A stretch of DNA of 64,000 nt from contig NZ_SODM01000001.1 in the NCBI RefSeq assembly GCF_004368785.1, positions 62,001 through 126,000 of the forward strand, given 5' to 3'. Below, piece by piece: positions 7,750-15,197 of the stretch. The position numbers and the translations under genes are program-made. Positions within the stretch are counted from its first letter, which is position 1; each line of letters opens with the position of its first letter. The notes beneath the pieces were generated by a model that was given only the letters and a program-made list of their open reading frames with translations, was not told the DNA's origin and searched no databases. This DNA is from Flavobacterium sp. 270 (GTDB lineage: Bacteria > Bacteroidota > Bacteroidia > Flavobacteriales > Flavobacteriaceae).

Positions 7750-8583
7750 ATGGATTGGATCACTGCCAGAGAATTTGAAGATATAACGTATAAGAAATGT
7801 AACGGAGTTGCAAGAATCGCTTTTAACAGACCAAATGTTAGAAATGCTTTTCGTCCAAAAACAACTTCAGAATTATATCAGGCTTTTTACGATGCACAAG
7901 AAGATACATCAATAGGAGTAGTTTTACTTTCTGCCGAAGGGCCGTCAACAAAAGATGGCGTATATTCTTTCTGCAGCGGAGGTGATCAAAACGCCCGCGG
8001 CCATCAAGGATATGTGGGAGAAGACGGGCAGCACCGTCTAAATATATTAGAAGTACAACGTTTAATTCGTTTTATGCCAAAAGTGGTTATAGCAGTCGTT
8101 CCAGGCTGGGCTGTTGGTGGTGGACACAGTTTACATGTAGTTTGCGATATGACTTTGGCAAGTAAAGAACACGCGATTTTTAAACAAACAGATGCCGATG
8201 TTACCAGTTTTGATGGTGGTTACGGATCTGCTTATCTGGCCAAAATGGTAGGACAGAAAAAAGCACGTGAGATTTTCTTTTTAGGGAGAAATTATTCGGC
8301 ACAAGAAGCAATGGATATGGGAATGGTAAATGCTGTTATTCCACATGACGAGCTTGAAGATACTGCTTACGAGTGGGCACAGGAAATCCTGCAAAAATCG
8401 CCGACTTCTATCAAAATGCTAAAATTTGCCATGAACTTAACAGACGACGGAATGGTTGGACAACAAGTTTTTGCCGGAGAAGCAACTCGTCTAGCCTATA
8501 TGACCGAAGAAGCAAAAGAAGGAAGAAATGCCTTTTTAGAAAAAAGAAAACCGAATTTCGGAGAAAATAAATGGCTGCCTTAA
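7750..8583 (+). CDS. menB: 1,4-dihydroxy-2-naphthoyl-CoA synthase
   Basis: Crotonase-fold enzyme that closes the second ring in menaquinone biosynthesis, converting O-succinylbenzoyl-CoA to 1,4-dihydroxy-2-naphthoyl-CoA. 277 aa, normal length. The oxyanion-hole segment FCSGGDQNARG is near residues 75-85 and the GWAVGGGHSLH segment near 119-129. The key loop reads QTDADVTSFDGGYG with Asp148, the type II form that supplies a carboxylate itself; type I enzymes such as that of E. coli have QTGP and need bicarbonate. The C-terminal MTEEAKEGRNAFLEKRKP motif is conserved. It heads menB-menA-UPF0173. Confidence 0.96.
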   Translation: MDWITAREFEDITYKKCNGVARIAFNRPNVRNAFRPKTTSELYQAFYDAQEDTSIGVVLLSAEGPSTKDGVYSFCSGGDQNARGHQGYVGEDGQHRLNILEVQRLIRFMPKVVIAVVPGWAVGGGHSLHVVCDMTLASKEHAIFKQTDADVTSFDGGYGSAYLAKMVGQKKAREIFFLGRNYSAQEAMDMGMVNAVIPHDELEDTAYEWAQEILQKSPTSIKMLKFAMNLTDDGMVGQQVFAGEATRLAYMTEEAKEGRNAFLEKRKPNFGENKWLP

Positions 8584-8596
8584 AAAGTTAAAAATA

Positions 8597-8656
8597 TTGT
8601 TTCAAGTTTCAGGTTTCAGGTTCTGAACATGAAACTTGAAACTTAAAACCTGAAAC
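8597..8656. repeat. Intergenic TTTCAAGTTTCAGG repeat, copy 1
   Basis: GTTTCAAGTTTCAGG followed by another TTTCAGG and TTCTGAAC, then GAAACTTGAAAC, which is complementary to the start. A second copy with nearly identical text lies at 10362-10417, so the pair brackets menA and the UPF0173 gene. Confidence 0.7.
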
Positions 8657-8676
8657 AAACTAAACAAAAAATTAGA

Positions 8677-9639
8677 ATGAAACATTGGATTGAAGCCGCT
8701 AGACTGCGCACATTGCCTTTATCAGTTTCTGGAATTATAGTTGGAAGTATATACGCCTTATCAAACCCGACAGAAACCATTAATACGCCTACAGAAGTAT
8801 TCAGTTGGAAAATTTTTGGATTTGCGCTTTTAACAACTCTTGGTCTGCAGATATTATCCAATTTTGCAAATGATTATGGGGACGGTGTAAAAGGAACAGA
8901 TAATGAAGATCGAGTAGGGCCAAAACGTGCCATACAAAGTGGCATTATTACGCCGCAAGCAATGAAAAAAGCGATTATCATTACTTCTGCATTAACTTTA
9001 TTATCGGCTATTACCCTGATATATTTTGCTTTTGGGAAAGATAACTTTGCATATTCTATTTTCTTTTTATTATTAGGGATTGCTGCCATCGTTTCTGCAA
9101 TTCGTTATACGGTAGGAAATTCAGCTTACGGATATAAAGGTTTTGGGGATCTTTTTGTTTTCATATTCTTCGGACTTGTAAGTACTTTGGGCGTTAACTT
9201 TTTATACTCAAAAGAAATAGATCCGCTTTTAATTCTGCCAGCAGTTTCAATTGGTTTGTTAAGCGTTGGGGTTTTAAACCTAAACAATATGCGTGACGAA
9301 GAATCCGATAAAAAATCTGGAAAAAACACGATTGTTGTGCAAATGGGCGGCGCTAAAGCTAAAATTTATCACTTTTCATTAATTATAACTGCAATGCTTT
9401 TAGTGGTAATTTTTGCCATTTTAAGCGATTATAATTTCGATCAATATTTGTTTTTACTGGCTTATATACCTTTAACTAAACATTTAATTACGGTTTATAA
9501 AAACCAAAACCCTAAGCTTTTAGATCCAGAATTAAAAAAACTGGCGCTTAGTACATTCTTGCTTTCAATATTATTAACAGTTTGTATGATTTCATTGATT
9601 TCAGACATTATTGTTAATCTTTTTTTGGGCGGAAGATAA
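8677..9639 (+). CDS. menA: 1,4-dihydroxy-2-naphthoate polyprenyltransferase
   Basis: Integral membrane UbiA-type prenyltransferase, 320 aa, transferring the isoprenoid side chain to DHNA to form demethylmenaquinone. It has about 8-9 hydrophobic segments. The first Asp-rich prenyl-diphosphate motif is NDYGDGVKGTDNEDR (about residues 66-80) and the second is NNMRDEESDKKSGKNT (about 206-221). The start MKHWIEAARLRTLPLSVSG is typical for the family. It lies 93 bases downstream of menB across an intergenic repeat and 31 bases before the UPF0173 gene, suggesting co-transcription. Confidence 0.95.
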   Translation: MKHWIEAARLRTLPLSVSGIIVGSIYALSNPTETINTPTEVFSWKIFGFALLTTLGLQILSNFANDYGDGVKGTDNEDRVGPKRAIQSGIITPQAMKKAIIITSALTLLSAITLIYFAFGKDNFAYSIFFLLLGIAAIVSAIRYTVGNSAYGYKGFGDLFVFIFFGLVSTLGVNFLYSKEIDPLLILPAVSIGLLSVGVLNLNNMRDEESDKKSGKNTIVVQMGGAKAKIYHFSLIITAMLLVVIFAILSDYNFDQYLFLLAYIPLTKHLITVYKNQNPKLLDPELKKLALSTFLLSILLTVCMISLISDIIVNLFLGGR

Positions 9640-9670
9640 AAAATGACATTCAACTTAAAAATTTATAAAA

Positions 9671-10348
9671 ATGAAAATTACATTTTACGGACATGCTTCA
9701 TTAGGAATTGAAGTTGGAGGAAAACATATTATTGTTGATCCATTTATTACAGGAAATCCAGAAGCTTCGGCAATTGATATCAATACATTAAAAGCAGATT
9801 ATATCTTGCTTACACACGCGCACGGCGATCACGTTTTGGATGCCGAAGCAATTGCAAAAAATACGAATGCAACAATCGTTTCTAATGCAGAAATTGCAAG
9901 TTATTATGCAAAATTAGGTTTTCAGGCGCACCCAATGAATCATGGTGGAAGCTGGAAATTTGATTTTGGAACTGTAAAATTTGTAAACGCAATACACTCA
10001 AGTTGTTTTCCTGACGGAAGTTACGGCGGAAATCCTGGTGGTTTTGTAATCGAAGGAGAACACAAAAACATATACATTGCAGGCGATACTGCGCTTACTT
10101 ACGATATGAAACTGATTCCGCTAAGAACAGAATTAGATTTAGTAATTCTACCAATTGGAAACAATTTTACAATGGATGTAGAAGATGCTATTATCGCTTC
10201 TGATTTTGTAGAATGCGACAAAATTCTAGGATATCATTTTGATACTTTTGGATACATTAAAATCGATCACGAAGAATCTATTCGTAAGTTTTTTGATAAA
10301 GGAAAAGATTTAATGCTTCTTGAAATCGGAGAATCTATTGAATTGTAA
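9671..10348 (+). CDS. UPF0173 metal-dependent hydrolase
   Basis: Metallo-beta-lactamase-fold hydrolase, 225 aa, cytoplasmic. The metal motif HAHGDH is at about residues 49-54 (LLTHAHGDHVLDA), preceded by IIVDPFITGNP, with further ligands in MNHGG, IAGDTALTYD and the C-terminal GYHFDTFG. These are the landmarks of the UPF0173/YtkL group, whose substrate is unknown. Its place between menA and menC on the same strand hints at a link with menaquinone, but that is inference only. Confidence 0.88.
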   Translation: MKITFYGHASLGIEVGGKHIIVDPFITGNPEASAIDINTLKADYILLTHAHGDHVLDAEAIAKNTNATIVSNAEIASYYAKLGFQAHPMNHGGSWKFDFGTVKFVNAIHSSCFPDGSYGGNPGGFVIEGEHKNIYIAGDTALTYDMKLIPLRTELDLVILPIGNNFTMDVEDAIIASDFVECDKILGYHFDTFGYIKIDHEESIRKFFDKGKDLMLLEIGESIEL

Positions 10349-10361
10349 TTTTCTGTTTATT

Positions 10362-10417
10362 TTGTTTCAAGTTTCAGGTTTCAGGTTCTGAACGTGAAAC
10401 ATGAAACTTGAAACAAA
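10362..10417. repeat. Intergenic TTTCAAGTTTCAGG repeat, copy 2
   Basis: Begins with the same 32 bases as the copy at 8597 (TTGTTTCAAG... through TTCTGAAC), then diverges slightly (GTGAAACATGAAACTTG). It is followed by fragments of two other dispersed repeats (10468-10486, GTCGAAATGACAAA type; 10503-10527, TTCGTGTAATTCGT type). Confidence 0.7.
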
Positions 10418-10541
10418 ACTATTTAATTATTCAGGCACAATATTTGAATCACTAGTGCGATTTCTCCTTCGTCGAAATGACAAAAGAAGCAGAAAAAAAT
10501 TAGTGGAAATTCGTGTAATTCGTAGCAAAAAAATCCAATCT

Positions 10542-11744
10542 ATGACCTTCAAAAATATAATTCTATTTTTTTCTGTGATTTCTTTCAGCAGTATTTTTGC
10601 TCAGAAAGACGGATATTGGGACAAAGAACGTGCAACAACTAAAGAATTTTTGGTTTCTGCACACGACAGATTAATCGTAAATACAGAAGATTTACCCGTT
10701 GGTACAACAGAGATTGTGTATAGAATTACACTTTTAGATAAAAATCAGGAAATTTCAAACAGCTTAGTTTCTGTATTAAAAGCGATTCCGGATCCAACAG
10801 GAATTAGTCAGGGTTCTGCGGGTGCTGTATTTTTGATGTCAAAAATTTCTGGAGATGATCAATGTACGTATTCAATTTTTACTACAAATGAAAATGCAAA
10901 AAAATACGCAGCCGACGGAAAAATTGACAAAGCTTGTTTCTCACAATCAGAACCTGTAAGTAAAGACGCAAAGAGATTGTCGATTGATAAATCTTCTTGT
11001 ATAAAAGAAAATACGCCTGTAATTTGGTTTGGTTTTGAAAGTAAAAATTGGCTTTTAAGTCAGAAAATTGTTTTAGAAGTGGTGCCGTGGGTTGATGTAA
11101 AACTAAACCGCGGTTGGAATCAAGACAATAAAAATGAAATTATTAGTTTGTGCAAAACTTCTACAATGGCACAAAAAATGGCCAATTCTGATGATTTTTG
11201 CGTATGTATTCTAGAGAAAATCATGAAGCAATATCGATATACAGAATTTCAGAAATTACTAGCAATCGAGAAAACTAAAGTTTACAAAGATTTCGGGAAT
11301 GCTTGTTATAAAGATGCCGACATTTCTAAAAACGTATTTAATGATTTAAGAACACAAGCTGCAGTTTTAATAAAATCGCAAAAATACAACGAAGCGATTC
11401 CAAAATTAACTACTATAATTAATGAAGGAAAAGCAACTGCATTAGATTATAGTTCAATTGGTTACTGTTACCTTTTAACCAAGCAATACGCCAAAGCGCT
11501 CAAATTCTTAAAAGACGGCGAAAAGGTTGATGATACAGAATTAATGGTAAAATTAAATCTGGCGCATACTTATCTTATTACTGATGATTACAGCGCTGCA
11601 AAAGCAATCTACAAGCAATATAAAACTCAAAATGTAACTGATAATCTAAGTTGGGCTGATAAAACCAAAGCAGACTTTGAAGTCTTTAAAAAAGCAGGTT
11701 TACCATCAAAAGATTTCGACAACATTTTAAAACTTTTCAAATAA
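10542..11744 (+). CDS. Secreted TPR-containing protein of unknown function
   Basis: 400 aa from the chosen start MTFKNIILFFSVISFSSIFAQ, which is a clear signal peptide. The frame stays open upstream to 10401, but those 47 codons come from intergenic repeat sequence and should be left out. The N-terminal half is rich in beta strands and cysteines with no motif I recognise. The C-terminal part (about residues 265-390) contains TPR-like helices such as SSIGYCYLLTKQYAKALKFL and KLNLAHTYLITDDYSAAKAI. It probably acts in the periplasm or envelope in protein-protein contacts. Position between the UPF0173 gene and menC does not define a role. Confidence 0.7.
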   Translation: MTFKNIILFFSVISFSSIFAQKDGYWDKERATTKEFLVSAHDRLIVNTEDLPVGTTEIVYRITLLDKNQEISNSLVSVLKAIPDPTGISQGSAGAVFLMSKISGDDQCTYSIFTTNENAKKYAADGKIDKACFSQSEPVSKDAKRLSIDKSSCIKENTPVIWFGFESKNWLLSQKIVLEVVPWVDVKLNRGWNQDNKNEIISLCKTSTMAQKMANSDDFCVCILEKIMKQYRYTEFQKLLAIEKTKVYKDFGNACYKDADISKNVFNDLRTQAAVLIKSQKYNEAIPKLTTIINEGKATALDYSSIGYCYLLTKQYAKALKFLKDGEKVDDTELMVKLNLAHTYLITDDYSAAKAIYKQYKTQNVTDNLSWADKTKADFEVFKKAGLPSKDFDNILKLFK

Positions 11745-11755
11745 AAATAATATTT

Positions 11756-11827
11756 CACCATATAAGTGATATAAGATATTATAAGTTTAACGGTATTTTT
11801 TAAATGAACTTATATGACTTATATGGT
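11756..11827. repeat. Inverted repeat CACCATATAAGTGATATAAG, copy 1
   Basis: Left arm 11756-11775; right arm 11809-11827 reads CTTATATGACTTATATGGT, one base different from perfect. The same arms recur at 57736-57865. The annotated start region of menC lies inside the right arm. Confidence 0.7.
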
Positions 11828-12890
11828 TTTAAAAACTTCAATCTTGACAGCTTCCTACCACAAATACATGCTTGAGTTTAAACGTCCTTCCGGAACTTCC
11901 AGAGGCGTTATGACCGAGAAAGAAACCTGGTTTATTGCTCTTGAAGAAAACGGTAAAAAAGGAATAGGAGAGTGCGGGATTCTTCGCGGCTTAAGCGCCG
12001 ATGACCGTGATGATTATGAAGAAAAACTAAATTGGGCTTGCCAAAATATTCATTTAGGAGAAAAAGCGCTTTGGGAATCTTTATTAGAATTTCCTTCTAT
12101 TCAATTTGGAATTGAAATGGCTTTTTTATCTCTAAAAAATGAAAATCCATACCTATTATTTCCTTCTGATTTTACTGAAAATTCAAAATCAATTGTAATA
12201 AATGGTTTAGTTTGGATGGGCGAAGCTTCTTTTATGAAAGAGCAGATTGAAGAGAAACTAGCACAAGGTTTTAGTTGTATAAAACTTAAAATTGGAGCAA
12301 TAGATTTTCAAAAAGAATTAGAATTACTGCAATTTATCAGAAGTCATTTTTCTGCAGAACAAATCGAAATTCGTGTTGATGCCAATGGCGCTTTTGCTTT
12401 AAATGAAGCTTTAGATAAATTAGAACAATTAAATGTATTTCAATTACATAGTATTGAACAACCAATTAAAAAAGGAAACATTAAAGCAATGACGGATTTG
12501 TGTGAAACAACACCATTTCCAATTGCATTGGATGAAGAATTAATTGGTGTATTTTCATTAGAAGAAAAAGAACAGCTTTTGCAAAAAATTAAACCACAAT
12601 ACATCATTCTGAAACCAAGTTTTATTGGTGGTTTTAGAGGAACTCAGGAATGGATTTCGCTGGCAGATAAATACAATATTGGCTGGTGGATTACATCGGC
12701 TTTAGAAAGCAATATTGGTTTAAACGCAATTTCGCAATGGACATTTTTGCAAAATTCAGAAATGCCACAAGGTTTAGGAACTGGAGGACTTTATACCAAT
12801 AATTTTGATTGCCCGCTTGAAGTTTCAGAAGGACAATTATGGTACAATAAAACCAAAAAATGGGATTCTGTTTTTTGGGATAAAATATAA
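11814..12890 (+). CDS. menC: o-Succinylbenzoate synthase (enolase superfamily)
   Basis: Dehydrates SHCHC to o-succinylbenzoate in menaquinone synthesis. Muconate-lactonizing-type enolase fold: capping domain with the substrate loop FKRPSGTSRGV near the N-terminus, then a barrel with the KLKIG lysine motif (about residues 160-164), metal ligands in RVDANGAF, IEQP and ALDEEL, and a second lysine in YIILKPSFIGG. Context with menD, menB and menA favours MenC over a dipeptide epimerase. The first ~10 residues fall in a repeat arm; homologues as I recall them start nearer TASYHKY, so the TTG at 11844 is a credible true start. menE does not follow. Confidence 0.88.
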   Translation: MTYMVLKTSILTASYHKYMLEFKRPSGTSRGVMTEKETWFIALEENGKKGIGECGILRGLSADDRDDYEEKLNWACQNIHLGEKALWESLLEFPSIQFGIEMAFLSLKNENPYLLFPSDFTENSKSIVINGLVWMGEASFMKEQIEEKLAQGFSCIKLKIGAIDFQKELELLQFIRSHFSAEQIEIRVDANGAFALNEALDKLEQLNVFQLHSIEQPIKKGNIKAMTDLCETTPFPIALDEELIGVFSLEEKEQLLQKIKPQYIILKPSFIGGFRGTQEWISLADKYNIGWWITSALESNIGLNAISQWTFLQNSEMPQGLGTGGLYTNNFDCPLEVSEGQLWYNKTKKWDSVFWDKI

Positions 12891-12904
12891 ATTTTAATTT
12901 TCAA

Positions 12905-13453
12905 TTATTCTTTTCCGGCTTGTAAACTATCCTGCCAGTCTTTTAGTTCGATCCATTTTCCTTCATAAGCAAATAAAGCTTGTTTAGACCAGGTACTCGG
13001 GTTATGAATCGCATAATTTTCGCCGCCGGCATCAATAATAGATTGTAGTTTTTCAGTTTCTGTTTCAGAAAGATCTTTCCAAGTACTTATTCCGGCGTGT
13101 TTTAGAAGAAATTCTATTTTCGGGCCAATTCCTTCTACAATTTTCAAATCATTTTCTTTTATAGCTTTACCGCAGACATCAGCAGCAATTGAGCTGTCAA
13201 AAAACAAAACAGACTCTGCTGGAGTTGCAAAAGATTTTTTTTTCTTTTTAGCTTTTGCTTCTAATAAATCATTTTCTAAGGAAGAAATTCGTCTGCTTAA
13301 ATTCTTGGCAGTAGCTTTAGAAGCATCCAGATCATCTTGTAGGATTGATGCAAGAGAATCTTCATTTTTCAAACTCTTTTTTCCAAGTATATAACCTACA
13401 ATCCCGCAGATTAATCCAACCAAAACTGGAAGTATAAGATAAGGTATATTCAT
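12905..13453 (-). CDS. Membrane-anchored protein with coiled coil and helix-hairpin-helix (H3TH-like) domain
   Basis: 182 aa. An N-terminal transmembrane helix (PYLILPVLVGLICGIVGYIL) is followed by a coiled-coil stretch (about residues 30-75, ending in a run of lysines). The C-terminal domain contains LKIVEGIGPKIEFLLKHAGI, the helix-hairpin-helix signature of the predicted flap-endonuclease-like/DUF4332 group. Such proteins are widespread in Bacteroidota and their role is unknown; the HhH may be a structural or DNA-contact element. Convergent with menC, whose stop is 15 bases away, with no terminator visible between them. Confidence 0.75.
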   Translation of the reverse strand: MNIPYLILPVLVGLICGIVGYILGKKSLKNEDSLASILQDDLDASKATAKNLSRRISSLENDLLEAKAKKKKKSFATPAESVLFFDSSIAADVCGKAIKENDLKIVEGIGPKIEFLLKHAGISTWKDLSETETEKLQSIIDAGGENYAIHNPSTWSKQALFAYEGKWIELKDWQDSLQAGKE

Positions 13454-13656
13454 GATAGCATTAATTTAAATTATTTTAAAGAAATTCTAGTCTATCAAAT
13501 TTAATTAAATAAAAAAATATAAGCTGTTAACAATCAGTTATATTGAGCGGTTTTATCTGTTAAAATCAATAAAATTTATAGCTGAGTTTTGCTCTTCGTT
13601 CATTTAAGAACAAAATTAAATTGAGTAACTTGCAGTAAAATTAATTTAGAATAAAA

Positions 13657-14127
13657 ATGATTGAAATTGAAAGAAAGTTTCTTGTAAAATCTACAGATTT
13701 TAAAGAACAGGCTTTTACTCAAAATAATATAGCACAAGGTTATTTGAGTTCAATTCCTGAAAGGACTGTCAGGGTTAGAATTAAAGGCCAAAAAGGATTT
13801 ATTACTATCAAAGGTATTGGACATCAAGGCGGTATGTCGCGTTTTGAATGGGAAAATGAAATTCCGATTGATGAAGCGCAAGAATTACTTAAATTATGCG
13901 AAAAAGGTAAAATTGAAAAAACACGTTTTGAGATAAAATCAGGAAATCATGTTTTTGAAGTGGATGAATTTTACGGTGAAAATGAAGGTTTAATTATGGC
14001 CGAAATTGAACTTGAATCAGAAAATGACGAATTTGAACGTCCAGAATGGCTGGGAGAAGAAGTAACAAATGATGAACGTTACTATAACGCTTATTTGAGT
14101 AAAAACCCTTTTAAGGATTGGAAATAA
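13657..14127 (+). CDS. CYTH domain protein (triphosphate tunnel metalloenzyme)
   Basis: 156 aa, single CYTH domain, cytoplasmic. The signature EIERKFL is at residues 3-9, with the later tunnel-lining charged strands RVRIKGQKGFITIKG, RFEWENEIP, VDEFYGENEGLIMAEIELE and the C-terminal YYNAYLS. Members hydrolyse inorganic triphosphate or nucleoside triphosphates, or make cAMP; the short bacterial form usually acts on triphosphate. Its stop is 7 bases before the YpdA start, so the two are surely co-transcribed. Confidence 0.9.
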   Translation: MIEIERKFLVKSTDFKEQAFTQNNIAQGYLSSIPERTVRVRIKGQKGFITIKGIGHQGGMSRFEWENEIPIDEAQELLKLCEKGKIEKTRFEIKSGNHVFEVDEFYGENEGLIMAEIELESENDEFERPEWLGEEVTNDERYYNAYLSKNPFKDWK

Positions 14128-14134
14128 AAGCGTT

Positions 14135-15100
14135 ATGACAAAACAATACGATCTAATAATTGTTGGCGGAGGCCCAATTGGTCTGGCTTGCGCGATTGAA
14201 GCACAAAAGAAAAATCTAAAATATTTAATTATTGAAAAAGGCGCAATTGTAAACAGTATTTTCAATTATCCGCTATATATGACTTTTTTCTCTACAGCAG
14301 AACGATTAGAAATTGGCAATATTCCCTTTAATTGTCTGGCACCAAAACCAGGACGTCAGGAAGCTTTAGAATATTATCGAAATATTCATCGTTATTTTAA
14401 TTTCAATATTAATTTATTTGAATGCGTTTCTGAAGTTAAAAAACAAGAAGATGATTCTTTTAAAGTAAAGACCGACAAGGATTTATACAATACTAAAAAT
14501 GTCATTATTGCTACAGGTTTTTATGATATTCCGATTGAAATGAAAATAAAAGGTGAAGAACTGCCAAAAGTTCGCCACTATTATAAAGAAGCACACGAAT
14601 ATGCTTTTAGAAATATTTTGGTTGTTGGTGCTAATAATTCGTCTGTTGATGCTGCTTTAGAATGCTGGAGAAAAGGAGCAAATGTTACTATGGTAATTCG
14701 TAAAAACGAAATTAACAGCCGGGTAAAATATTGGGTAAAACCAGATATCGAAAACAGAATTGAAGAAGGAAGCATAAAAGCTTATTTTGCATCAAATATT
14801 ACTGAAATTCGAGAAAGTGAAGTAGAAATCGAAACTCCAAATGGAAAAGTGACGATAGATAATGATTTTGTTCTGGCATTAACAGGTTATAAACCAGATT
14901 TGTCTTTTCTGCAAAATATGGGAATTCAGCTTTCTGATGATGAATTAAAAATTCCGGTTTACAATCCTGAAACGATGGAAACTAACGTAAAAGGTTTATT
15001 TCTGGCAGGTGTAGTTTGTGGCGGCATGCAGACGCATAAGTGGTTTATTGAAAATTCCAGAATTCATGCCAATATGATTATGGATTACATAACAGCATAA
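14135..15100 (+). CDS. ypdA: YpdA family bacillithiol disulfide reductase (putative)
   Basis: Flavin-dependent pyridine-nucleotide disulfide oxidoreductase of 321 aa. The FAD-binding GGGPIGLACAIEA motif is at about residues 10-22, the NAD(P)H-binding VVGANNSSVDAALECWRKG around 166-184, and a second FAD motif near GLFLAGVVCGGMQTHKWFIENSR at the C-terminus. It lacks the thioredoxin-reductase CxxC pair, as YpdA proteins do. YpdA reduces bacillithiol disulfide in Firmicutes, and Bacteroidota often encode bacillithiol synthesis genes; none are in this window. It is co-transcribed with the CYTH gene and followed by a long palindromic repeat. Confidence 0.88.
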   Translation: MTKQYDLIIVGGGPIGLACAIEAQKKNLKYLIIEKGAIVNSIFNYPLYMTFFSTAERLEIGNIPFNCLAPKPGRQEALEYYRNIHRYFNFNINLFECVSEVKKQEDDSFKVKTDKDLYNTKNVIIATGFYDIPIEMKIKGEELPKVRHYYKEAHEYAFRNILVVGANNSSVDAALECWRKGANVTMVIRKNEINSRVKYWVKPDIENRIEEGSIKAYFASNITEIRESEVEIETPNGKVTIDNDFVLALTGYKPDLSFLQNMGIQLSDDELKIPVYNPETMETNVKGLFLAGVVCGGMQTHKWFIENSRIHANMIMDYITA

Positions 15101-15106
15101 ATAAGT

Positions 15107-15188
15107 TTGCCACGAATTTCACGAATTACTCGAATTTATTTCCTTTAATCTAGGGTAAAATTCGAGTAATTCGTGAAATTCGTGGCAA
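15107..15188. repeat. Long intergenic palindrome (GCCACGAATTTCACGAATTAC type)
   Basis: Arms of about 31 bases at 15107-15138 and 15158-15188, essentially perfectly complementary, with a ~20-base spacer, placed exactly between convergent ypdA and selO. Same family style as 16785-16919 and the fragment at 10503-10527. It may double as a bidirectional terminator; there is a run of seven A's at the right end, but no long T-run. Confidence 0.8.
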
Positions 15189-15197
15189 AAAAATATT

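Noticed and set aside
10401..10541. Longer N-terminus for the TPR protein
   Set aside because: The 47 extra codons derive from three intergenic repeat fragments; a proper signal peptide begins at 10542.
11814..12890. Dipeptide epimerase instead of MenC
   Set aside because: Motifs fit both enolase-superfamily members, but gene order with menD, menB and menA favours o-succinylbenzoate synthase.
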